Below, piece after piece: positions 1 to 5,096 of a DNA stretch of 10,216 nucleotides. The stretch comes from Dehalococcoidia bacterium (lineage in GTDB: Bacteria > Chloroflexota > Dehalococcoidia > JAUSJJ01), in the NCBI GenBank assembly GCA_030647705.1, contig JAUSJJ010000289.1:1-10216 (forward strand). Direction: 5' to 3'. How positions within the stretch are numbered: the stretch's first letter is position 1; the number at the start of each line of letters is the position of its first letter. The position numbers and the translations under genes are program-made. The notes under the pieces were generated by a model that had not been told where the DNA came from, made no database searches, and saw only the letters and a list, made by a program, of their open reading frames with translations.

Positions 1-602
1 GCCTGAAGCAGTTCCAGAGGGATCCTCAGGCGGTTCTCCAGGTCGCCGCCGTACTCGTCCTTGCGCCGGTTGTAGAACGGCGACATGAACTCGGCGACCA
101 GATAGCCATGTGCGCCCAGGACTTCCGCACCGTCGAAGCCTGCGTCTCTTGCCCTGGCCGCCGCGACCCCGAAGGCCTGAATGACCTCTTTGATCTCCGG
201 TACGGTCATCTCATGGGGTGGATACCACGTCCGCGGGGAGGGCACCACCGAGGGCCCCCACGGGGTTTCAAAATTGGCCTGGAACTGCGCCCCGTTGTGC
301 GCCATCTGCAGCACGACTTTGGTTTCATGTTGGTGGATGGCGCCGGTCAGCCTTCTGAACTTCTCCACGGCTGCCGGCTGGTCGAATGTATTGAAGTAGG
401 AACTGCGGTGCACCATGACGGCTTCATGGATGAGCAGCCCCACCCCACCCGTGGCCTTGCTCAGATAGTACGCAATGGACTTGTCCGAGGGCAGCCCGCG
501 TTCATCGAAATATGTCCCGTGGGGCAGGCTGACCATTCGATTGGGCGCCGTGAACGAGCCAACCTTGAGCGGAGAGAAGAGGTGTTTGTATTGTTCGGCC
601 AC
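1..602 (-). CDS. Old Yellow Enzyme family NADH:flavin oxidoreductase, N-terminal part (3' end outside window)
   Basis: This is the first 200 residues of an FMN-dependent TIM-barrel oxidoreductase of the Old Yellow Enzyme / 2,4-dienoyl-CoA reductase type, which reduces activated C=C bonds with NAD(P)H. Visible family signatures are LKVGSFTAPNRMV (12-24), the QMAHNGAQ strand (99-106, counterpart of the usual QLxHxGR) and the block DAGFDGAEVLGAHGYL (153-168) followed by SPFYNRRKDEYGGDLENR (174-191). The start is GTG at 602, with an AAGGAG ribosome binding site at 610-615 eight bases upstream. There is no in-frame ATG before residue 23, and the family N-terminus begins right at this GTG. Full-length relatives have 350 to 670 residues, so the FMN phosphate-binding half, and any FeS/FAD extension, lies outside the window. 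Whether it is a single-domain OYE or a long dienoyl-CoA reductase type cannot be told. It follows the SDR, thiolase and DUF35 genes on the same strand, which suggests a shared catabolic role on an enoyl or dienoyl compound; the substrate is unknown. Confidence 0.93.
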   Translation of the reverse strand, partial: MAEQYKHLFSPLKVGSFTAPNRMVSLPHGTYFDERGLPSDKSIAYYLSKATGGVGLLIHEAVMVHRSSYFNTFDQPAAVEKFRRLTGAIHQHETKVVLQMAHNGAQFQANFETPWGPSVVPSPRTWYPPHEMTVPEIKEVIQAFGVAAARARDAGFDGAEVLGAHGYLVAEFMSPFYNRRKDEYGGDLENRLRIPLELLQ

Positions 603-744
603 GTGTCGTCTCCTTCAGTCGTGCGTTTGGCGCCTGAAAACTGCGGCGGCCTGAATCCTGGCTGGCCGCCATGCCGCCATCCACCAGTGTTCTTCCTGCG
701 GTACAGACAGTCCCAGTAGTGCCCATTGCAGCGTTATGTAAAGT

Positions 745-770
745 CGCTGGCCCACAGTGAGAGGCCAGCG
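745..770 (-). terminator. inverted repeat after the SDR gene, possible weak terminator
   Basis: CGCTGGCC (745-752) and GGCCAGCG (763-770) form a perfect 8-bp stem with a 10-base loop, 13 bases downstream of the SDR stop codon. On the minus strand it is followed by ACTTTACAT, which is only a short U stretch, so termination would be weak or partial. It may separate the SDR gene from the flavin oxidoreductase gene that starts 143 bases further on. I found no convincing promoter in the rest of this gap (603-744). Confidence 0.35.
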
Positions 771-782
771 CGTCCCCGCGCC

Positions 783-1469
783 TCAGTATCCTCCCATGTT
801 CACGATCTGACCGTTGAGGTCTCTGTATATCTTCTCATCGGAGAGAATGTACGCCAGCAGACCGGCCACTGATTCCCCACGCACATACGGGTAGGTCTCC
901 TTCTCTTGCTCAAGCAGGTCCTCGACGCTGAGACGCTTCAGGCGCGACAGGCTGCCGAGCTTCTTTTGAGTGTTCTCAGTATCGATCATCATGGCCGGGC
1001 TGATGCCGAATACGGTGATCCCGTGCGGCCTGAATTCCCTCGAACAGACGCGTGTTATCATGTCCATAGCGGCTTTGGAAGTACAATAAGTCAGGGCGTT
1101 CACCATCGGCATCCGGCCGGTGATGCTGGATACATTCACGATCACGCCACGGCTTTCCTTCAGGCGGGGCAGCAGGTGCTTGATCATCAGAAACGTGCCC
1201 TTCACGTTGACGCTGAATATGGCATCCCATTCCGCAGCGGATATTCTCTCGATGGGGTTGTACTTTATCACGGCTGCCGCATTGACCAGGACTTTGACCC
1301 GGGGGTACTTCTGCAGGATCGTATCGATATCGGCTTCGTTAGTGACATCGAGCTTGAGCCCGGCAGATGCCGAGACGTCGATATTGACTACCTCAAAATG
1401 GCGGGAAAGCTTATCGACAAGCAGCGTGCCGAAGCTTCCAGAGCCCCCGGTGACCAGGGCTATGTCCAT
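783..1469 (-). CDS. short-chain dehydrogenase/reductase (SDR family)
   Basis: This is a classical SDR of 228 residues, an NAD(P)-dependent oxidoreductase acting on a hydroxyl or keto group. The Rossmann nucleotide-binding motif is TGGSGSFG (7-14). An aspartate-rich LDVT stretch (40-43) precedes the adenine-contacting region, and NAAA is at 63-66. The catalytic tetrad is complete: Asn88 (NVKG), Ser115 (VSS), Tyr128 and Lys132 (YCTSK). Asp31 at the end of the second strand (VVNID) points to NAD rather than NADP as cofactor, which is an inference. I chose the ATG at 1469 because GGAGG (1476-1480) lies six bases upstream. A TTG two codons earlier at 1475 directly abuts that site and is unlikely to be used. 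At 228 residues it is slightly shorter than the usual 240-260. It lies between a thiolase gene and a flavin oxidoreductase gene, so a beta-oxidation-like role such as a 3-hydroxyacyl or steroid-like alcohol dehydrogenase is plausible but unproven. Confidence 0.93.
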   Translation of the reverse strand: MDIALVTGGSGSFGTLLVDKLSRHFEVVNIDVSASAGLKLDVTNEADIDTILQKYPRVKVLVNAAAVIKYNPIERISAAEWDAIFSVNVKGTFLMIKHLLPRLKESRGVIVNVSSITGRMPMVNALTYCTSKAAMDMITRVCSREFRPHGITVFGISPAMMIDTENTQKKLGSLSRLKRLSVEDLLEQEKETYPYVRGESVAGLLAYILSDEKIYRDLNGQIVNMGGY

Positions 1470-1533
1470 TCCCAACCTCCGAGATTTGGAAACCAGGGGT
1501 GGACGCGATCACAACAGCACAGGCGATAGCACG

Positions 1534-1564
1534 GCAAACCCGACAGGGCGCCGGCCGGGTTTGC
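1534..1564 (-). repeat. 9-bp inverted repeat in the gap between the thiolase and SDR genes
   Basis: GCAAACCCG (1534-1542) and CGGGTTTGC (1556-1564) are perfect inverted copies around a GC-rich 13-base spacer. No T-run follows on the minus strand, so it is not a canonical intrinsic terminator. It lies 70 bases past the thiolase stop and about 65 bases before the SDR start. It could be an RNA stem that tunes read-through or stability, or an operator. I see nothing else in this 164-base gap. Confidence 0.35.
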
Positions 1565-1633
1565 GGCAGGCTTCGGCGTATGGCCGGCATCAGGAAGGGC
1601 GACCGCGCGACGGAGGCCGGAACGTGGGCTCCG

Positions 1634-2803
1634 CTATTTGCTGAATATGGACACGTAGCAGGCGGCGGTGTCATAGCCGACGACTCCTCCGGAGTCATGC
1701 ACCATTGCCACCTTCGGGTTCGCCACCTGCCGGGGACCCGCTTCACCCCTCAACTGCCAAACCACCTCGGCGATCTCGGCCAGGCCGGTTGCGCCCAGGG
1801 GATGGCCACGGATGCCGAAACCACCGCTGGTGTTCACGGGCAGGCTTCCATCGATCCGGGTGGTACCGTCGCGGATGAGTTTTGGCCCCTCGCCTTTGCC
1901 ACAGAAGAGCAGTCTTTCGTACAGAATGAGTTCCATCGGGATGGCCGCGTCAGCGACCTCGGCTACATCCAGGTCTTCGGGGCCAATGCCCGCCTTCTCG
2001 TACGCCTCCTGGGCGCAGAGCGTGAAGGTATGCGGATCGTCGTATTCGCCGTGGGGACTGAACTTGGCCGCCCGGAAGGTGCAACAGTCTATCTTGACGG
2101 GCAGCCTGCTGGTGAGCTTCTTGGCCATGTCCATGGAGCAGATGATGGCGGCGCCGGCGCCGTCCGCCATGGCCGGGCACATGTACAGGGTCAGCGGGTC
2201 TGCCACCATTCGGGAGTTGAGCACTTCTTCAGCGGTGAAGGCGGTCCGGCGGTGGGCGTAGGGGTTGATCGAACCGTTGTAGCTGTTCTTGACCACAACG
2301 TTGGCCAGGTCGGTGAGAGTCGCGCCGTACTGCTCCATGTAAGCCCTCAAACGCATGGCGTAGTAAGTCACATACTGGAAGCCGGAGCGGCTCAGTTCGA
2401 TCTCGGAGCAGGTGGCCAACGCCCTGATTGACTTGGCGGTGTTGTGGGGTATGAACATCTTCTCGACGCCGACGGCGAGAGCGACATCGTACATCCCCGA
2501 AGCCACCTCCAACCAAGCGCCTCTAACAGCAGCCAGACCGGTGCCGCAGGCGTTCTCCGTGTTAACCACGGGCCTGCCGCCCAGGCCGCAGTCCTCCAGG
2601 ATGACCTGTCCCCGCACCGCTTCCTGTCCGGTGATCAGGCCTCCCAGGGCGTTCCCAACGTAGACCACCTGAATGTTCTTGGCGGATATGCCGGCATCCT
2701 TGATGGCCTCCCAGATGGCCACCCGGGAAAGGTCACGAAGCCCCTTCTCAGGGTACTTGCCGAAGGGGTGCAGACCGACTCCAATGATGGCTGTATCTCT
2801 CAT
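1634..2803 (-). CDS. thiolase family protein, SCP2/lipid-transfer type (acetyl-CoA acetyltransferase-like)
   Basis: This is a 389-residue thiolase-fold protein of the SCP2-thiolase/archaeal-thiolase branch. Such enzymes cleave or form a C-C bond next to a CoA thioester, and relatives act in beta-oxidation, isoprenoid synthesis and steroid side-chain removal. The nucleophile loop ENACGTG places Cys86 as the acyl acceptor. The GHPLGATG loop (333-340) supplies His334. The C-terminal HDSGG (369-373) corresponds to the HNxGG loop of archaeal thiolases, in place of the CxG loop of classical ones. The region that normally reads HDCF, HDAF or NEAF instead reads ADAA (284-287), so one catalytic loop is altered. 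The ATG at 2803 overlaps the stop of the upstream DUF35 gene (ATGA), with GGGAGG just upstream inside that gene. Thiolases of this branch typically bind a DUF35 partner, and the tight coupling fits one complex. Degradative thiolase, synthetic thiolase and retro-aldolase (Ltp2-like) activities cannot be separated from sequence alone. Confidence 0.92.
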   Translation of the reverse strand: MRDTAIIGVGLHPFGKYPEKGLRDLSRVAIWEAIKDAGISAKNIQVVYVGNALGGLITGQEAVRGQVILEDCGLGGRPVVNTENACGTGLAAVRGAWLEVASGMYDVALAVGVEKMFIPHNTAKSIRALATCSEIELSRSGFQYVTYYAMRLRAYMEQYGATLTDLANVVVKNSYNGSINPYAHRRTAFTAEEVLNSRMVADPLTLYMCPAMADGAGAAIICSMDMAKKLTSRLPVKIDCCTFRAAKFSPHGEYDDPHTFTLCAQEAYEKAGIGPEDLDVAEVADAAIPMELILYERLLFCGKGEGPKLIRDGTTRIDGSLPVNTSGGFGIRGHPLGATGLAEIAEVVWQLRGEAGPRQVANPKVAMVHDSGGVVGYDTAACYVSIFSK

Positions 2804-3273
2804 TTGTGGTCACCTCCCTGTCCCTTCTTGACCGGCTGGAACTTGTACCCGATGAGATCGTGGCCCTCTTCCTCGGCGATCTTGTCGATGAGCAGCTCCA
2901 CTTCCATGCCGATCTTCAGCGCGTTGATGTCCTGCTCGCCCGCGATGAGCGAGATAAACCGGGGCCCTTCCGGCAGGTCGATCGTCCCCATCAGGTACGG
3001 AGCGGTCATGCCCTCGGAAGGAACACGGGCACAGGTATACGAGACCAGCTTGCCTTTCCTGCTCAGTGGAACCTCATCCATAGGCTTGTCGATCTCGCAA
3101 ACGGGGCAAAACGTCCTCTTCGGGAACACGACGAGGCCGCACACCGAACACTTGCTGCCTATAAGATAGGGTTGCTCTCCGGGCGATGCCGGCAGGTGGA
3201 AAAGTCCTTCGAGGACGCGCGTCTCTTTTTTGGCGGGTTGACACTCTGCTTCGCTGCTGCGGGAATTAGCCAT
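2800..3273 (-). CDS. DUF35 family zinc-ribbon/OB-fold protein, thiolase partner
   Basis: This is a 157-residue protein with a rubredoxin-like zinc ribbon followed by an OB fold, the DUF35 architecture. Four cysteines in two knuckles, Cys42-x2-Cys45 and Cys56-x2-Cys59, bind zinc. The ribbon is followed by the beta-rich stretch GKLVSYTCARVP and the typical OB-fold phrase LPEGPRFISLIAG. About 25 hydrophilic residues precede the ribbon helix (ALPASPGEQPYLIGSKC region). In archaea and actinobacteria, DUF35 proteins bridge or stabilise SCP2-type thiolases and aldolases and can bind CoA through the OB fold. The 4-base ATGA overlap with the thiolase gene supports the same partnership here. The ATG at 3273 has GGAAG about seven bases upstream (3280-3286 region). 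It is the first gene behind the promoter at 3408-3436. Confidence 0.92.
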   Translation of the reverse strand: MANSRSSEAECQPAKKETRVLEGLFHLPASPGEQPYLIGSKCSVCGLVVFPKRTFCPVCEIDKPMDEVPLSRKGKLVSYTCARVPSEGMTAPYLMGTIDLPEGPRFISLIAGEQDINALKIGMEVELLIDKIAEEEGHDLIGYKFQPVKKGQGGDHK

Positions 3274-3401
3274 GAGGCACTTCCTTTCGTCAGGTCATGC
3301 AGGCACCGGGCTCCGCGCTCAAGGCATGAAGTGAGTGGGGGTCCCGGGGCGCGCCTGAGCGAATCCAGGTTGCGGGCGACGGTCTGCCGATTAGCCCACT
3401 C
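3274..3401 (-). other. 128-base 5' leader of the DUF35-thiolase transcript
   Basis: If transcription starts about seven bases past the TATACT box (near 3401), the DUF35 transcript has a leader of roughly 128 bases. Its first seven bases, GAGTGGG on the minus strand (3395-3401), are complementary to CCCACTC at 3333-3339, which could close a loop of about 55 bases. The enclosed part is GC-rich and contains the palindromes GGCGCGCC and CCCGGG. I do not recognise a known riboswitch class, and no reading frame with a good start fits here. The structure and start site are inferred. Confidence 0.3.
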
Positions 3402-3407
3402 GGAGGC

Positions 3408-3436
3408 AGTATACCCCGCGGAAAACTCAAAGTCAA
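3408..3436 (-). promoter_or_regulatory. sigma70-type promoter for the DUF35-thiolase block
   Basis: On the minus strand TTGACT (plus-strand 3431-3436) is separated by exactly 17 bases from TATACT (3408-3413). These match the -35 and -10 consensus at five of six positions each, and the box pair points toward the DUF35 gene with nothing else between. The predicted start is near 3401. Confidence 0.75.
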
Positions 3437-3634
3437 TCGCTTCTGCGCCCGGCGCGGGAGTCTTTGCTACTGCCTGCGCCACGGCGTCTGCGGCGGAGAT
3501 GATGGCCATTGAACGGAATGGCTGCAGCCAGAGCGGCATGGCGTCACACGCCCATCCGGGCACTATTTGGCTAGAAAACCGTCGTTTTCCGGCAAAAATG
3601 GCCGCCGCGCACACAACGAATGTGCTCCAGGCTA
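3437..3634. other. intergenic stretch between divergent promoters, no gene seen
   Basis: These 198 bases separate the -35 boxes of two divergent promoters and belong to a 413-base gap between the DUF35 start and the zinc-ribbon start. An open frame on the minus strand crosses it, but that frame runs through the minus promoter and into the DUF35 gene in another frame, lacks a good ribosome binding site and has no recognisable protein features. The only symmetric element I see is GAAAAC-CGTC-GTTTTC (3574-3589), about 45 bases upstream of the plus-strand -35 box. It could be an operator half-site pair, but with six-base arms it could be chance. Confidence 0.4.
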
Positions 3635-3663
3635 TTGACATCCTGCCTGTGATGGAGTATTCT
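3635..3663 (+). promoter_or_regulatory. sigma70-type promoter for the small zinc-ribbon gene
   Basis: TTGACA (3635-3640) is a perfect -35 box, followed after 17 bases by TATTCT (3658-3663), four of six matches to the -10 consensus. The predicted start near 3670 gives a leader of only about 17 bases, just long enough to include the ribosome binding site AAAGGAGGT at 3672-3680. Confidence 0.75.
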
Positions 3664-3686
3664 GCCTGGAAAAAGGAGGTGCCCCT

Positions 3687-3824
3687 ATGCAAGCCTATTG
3701 TGTAAAGTGTCGCGCCAAGAGAGAGATCAAGAATGCCAAGACCATCACCATGAAGAACGGCAGGCCCGCAACCCAGGGTGTGTGCCCAGTCTGCGGCACC
3801 AAGATTTTCCGCATCGGCAAGTAG
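3687..3824 (+). CDS. 45-residue zinc-ribbon protein, DUF5679 type
   Basis: This is a complete 45-residue protein with two cysteine knuckles: Cys5-x2-Cys8 (YCVKC) and Cys33-x2-Cys36 (CPVC). Between them is a basic linker rich in Lys and Thr (about residues 9-30) that includes MKNGRPATQG. The pattern matches the DUF5679 family as I know it, whose short members are common in Chloroflexota and resemble the zinc ribbons at the C-terminus of topoisomerase I and of ribosomal or transcription proteins. It probably binds one zinc ion, and nucleic-acid binding is a reasonable guess given the Lys/Arg content. No function is established. The ATG at 3687 has an excellent ribosome binding site (AAAGGAGGT, 3672-3680, six bases away) and its own promoter. 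It is the only plus-strand gene in the window and is followed by a strong hairpin, so it looks like a monocistronic, well-expressed gene. It is easily missed by gene callers because of its length. Confidence 0.92.
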   Translation: MQAYCVKCRAKREIKNAKTITMKNGRPATQGVCPVCGTKIFRIGK

Positions 3825-3866
3825 TCTCGTCCTGGCGCAAGGACACGGTATCTATCTGTTCTTGTG

Positions 3867-3898
3867 GAAGCTCCGCCAACAGGGCTTGGCGGAGCTTC
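3867..3898. terminator. perfect 13-bp hairpin between convergent genes, probable bidirectional terminator
   Basis: GAAGCTCCGCCAA (3867-3879) and TTGGCGGAGCTTC (3886-3898) form a perfect 13-bp stem with a six-base loop. It begins 43 bases past the stop of the zinc-ribbon gene and lies 54 bases past the stop of pilT coming from the other side. The flanking U tracts are short (CTTTACTT on the plus strand, none clear on the minus strand). Termination is inferred from stem strength and position rather than from a classic U-run. Confidence 0.65.
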
Positions 3899-3951
3899 GC
3901 CTTTACTTGAGGCAGCAACGCCTGAGTTACTTGTCGTCGGGCTGAATGGCG

Positions 3952-5043
3952 CTAAGGTGATTGTGCTGCGGCGTGCGCCGGTACCCGCGATTCCCGCAGC
4001 ATCCTGGTTACCTCATCCACATCCACACATCGGGAAAGCACCTCGTCCTTATCTACCAGTCTCGCGTTGTAAAGCCGCAGCAGGGCATCATCCATAGTGC
4101 ACATGCCAATCTGCTGGCTGGTGCGGATAACATTGCGCAACTGGTGCATCTTGCCCTCGCGGATGAGGTTCTTCACGGCTCCGTTCGCGAGCATGACCTC
4201 GACCGCGGCTACGCGGCCGGTACCACCCACACGGGGCACCAGCAACTGGCAAAGCACTCCCTGCAGCACCGAAGCCAGCCTGGTTTGTGCCAGAGCTTGT
4301 TGATGAGTGGGGAAAAGGTCAACCACGCGTTCAACGGCAAGCGGTGCACTAGGCGAGTGCCCCGTCGACAGCACCAGATGTCCAGTCTCAGCGGCCATCA
4401 ACACCATGGATGCCGTCTCCATGTCCCGCAACTCGCCCACCAGAATAACGTTGGGGTCCTGGCGAAGCGACTGCTTCAGAGCAACGGCAAAGGAATGCGT
4501 GTCGAAACCGACCTCGCGCTGGGAGATGAGGCACGTTCCGTTGGAATAGACGTACTCTATGGGGTCCTCAATCGTGATCACCTTGTAGCGCTTGGTCCTG
4601 TTGAGGTATTCGATCATCGCCGCCAGCGTGGTCGACTTGCCACTCCCGGTGGGCCCGGTCAGCAGGACCAGTCCATTACGCTTGTGGACCAGGTCTCGGC
4701 AGATCTCCGGCAACCCCATCTCCTCGATGCTGGGAGGCGTGCCCCGGATCACGCGGAAGACAAGGCATGCGCTGCCCATGTGCCGGCCGGCATTCACCCT
4801 GAAGCGCCTGCCATCCGGCAGCGAGTAAGCGAAATCCAGTTCCATTTCAGCGTCGAACGCCTTCCGCTGCTCCTCGTTCGATATCGAGCTCAGGGCGAGC
4901 GCGATATCCTCCGGAAGGCCGGGTTCGCATTCCACGTCTACCAGCCTGCCATCTATTCTCAACACCGGACAGCGTCCGGCAACCAGGTGAAGGTCAGATG
5001 CGTGCCTGTCACACGCCAATTGCAGCATACTGTCGATATTCAC
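3952..5043 (-). CDS. pilT: type IV pilus retraction ATPase PilT
   Basis: This is a 363-residue hexameric secretion ATPase of the PilT branch. It sits at the cytoplasmic base of the pilus and powers fibre retraction. The N-terminal PAS-like domain starts in the usual way (ASDLHL at 15-20, then RIDGRL at 29-34). The ATPase core has Walker A GPTGSGKS (130-137), the Asp box ITIEDPIEY (156-164), Walker B around DPNVILVGELRD (196-207) and the His box region GHLVLSTGHS (221-230). The C-terminal IREGK (294-298) and GMCTMDDALLRLY (313-325) stretches correspond to the PilT-specific AIRNLIRE and GMQTMDQ-type motifs and separate it from PilB. The His box usually reads STLHTNSA; here it reads STGHSPSA. 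I chose GTG at 5043 because GGAGGGG (5047-5053) is the only ribosome binding site and the homologous N-terminus begins there. An in-frame GTG at 5055 overlaps that site. It is the last gene of the pilus operon, 53 bases after pilM-pilN, and ends near the shared hairpin. Confidence 0.95.
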   Translation of the reverse strand: MNIDSMLQLACDRHASDLHLVAGRCPVLRIDGRLVDVECEPGLPEDIALALSSISNEEQRKAFDAEMELDFAYSLPDGRRFRVNAGRHMGSACLVFRVIRGTPPSIEEMGLPEICRDLVHKRNGLVLLTGPTGSGKSTTLAAMIEYLNRTKRYKVITIEDPIEYVYSNGTCLISQREVGFDTHSFAVALKQSLRQDPNVILVGELRDMETASMVLMAAETGHLVLSTGHSPSAPLAVERVVDLFPTHQQALAQTRLASVLQGVLCQLLVPRVGGTGRVAAVEVMLANGAVKNLIREGKMHQLRNVIRTSQQIGMCTMDDALLRLYNARLVDKDEVLSRCVDVDEVTRMLRESRVPAHAAAQSP

Positions 5044-5096
5044 GTTCCCCTCCACTTTGTCTGCCGTGCGGATTCTGACGCCGGCAGCGCCAGCGC

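Noticed and set aside
502..726. 74-codon minus-strand frame between the SDR and flavin oxidoreductase genes
   Set aside because: It overlaps the true GTG start of the oxidoreductase in a different frame and has no family features; the 180-base gap looks non-coding.
1499..2431. 310-codon open frame on the plus strand opposite the thiolase
   Set aside because: It is antisense to the thiolase with its conserved loops, crosses an intergenic gap and lacks a ribosome binding site.
3159..3692. Open frame of 177 codons on the minus strand
   Set aside because: It overlaps the DUF35 start in another frame, spans both promoters, has no good ribosome binding site, and its translation shows no recognisable domain.
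2806..3705. 299-codon open frame on the plus strand opposite the DUF35 gene
   Set aside because: It covers both promoters and the start of the zinc-ribbon gene in another frame and has low-complexity shadow composition.
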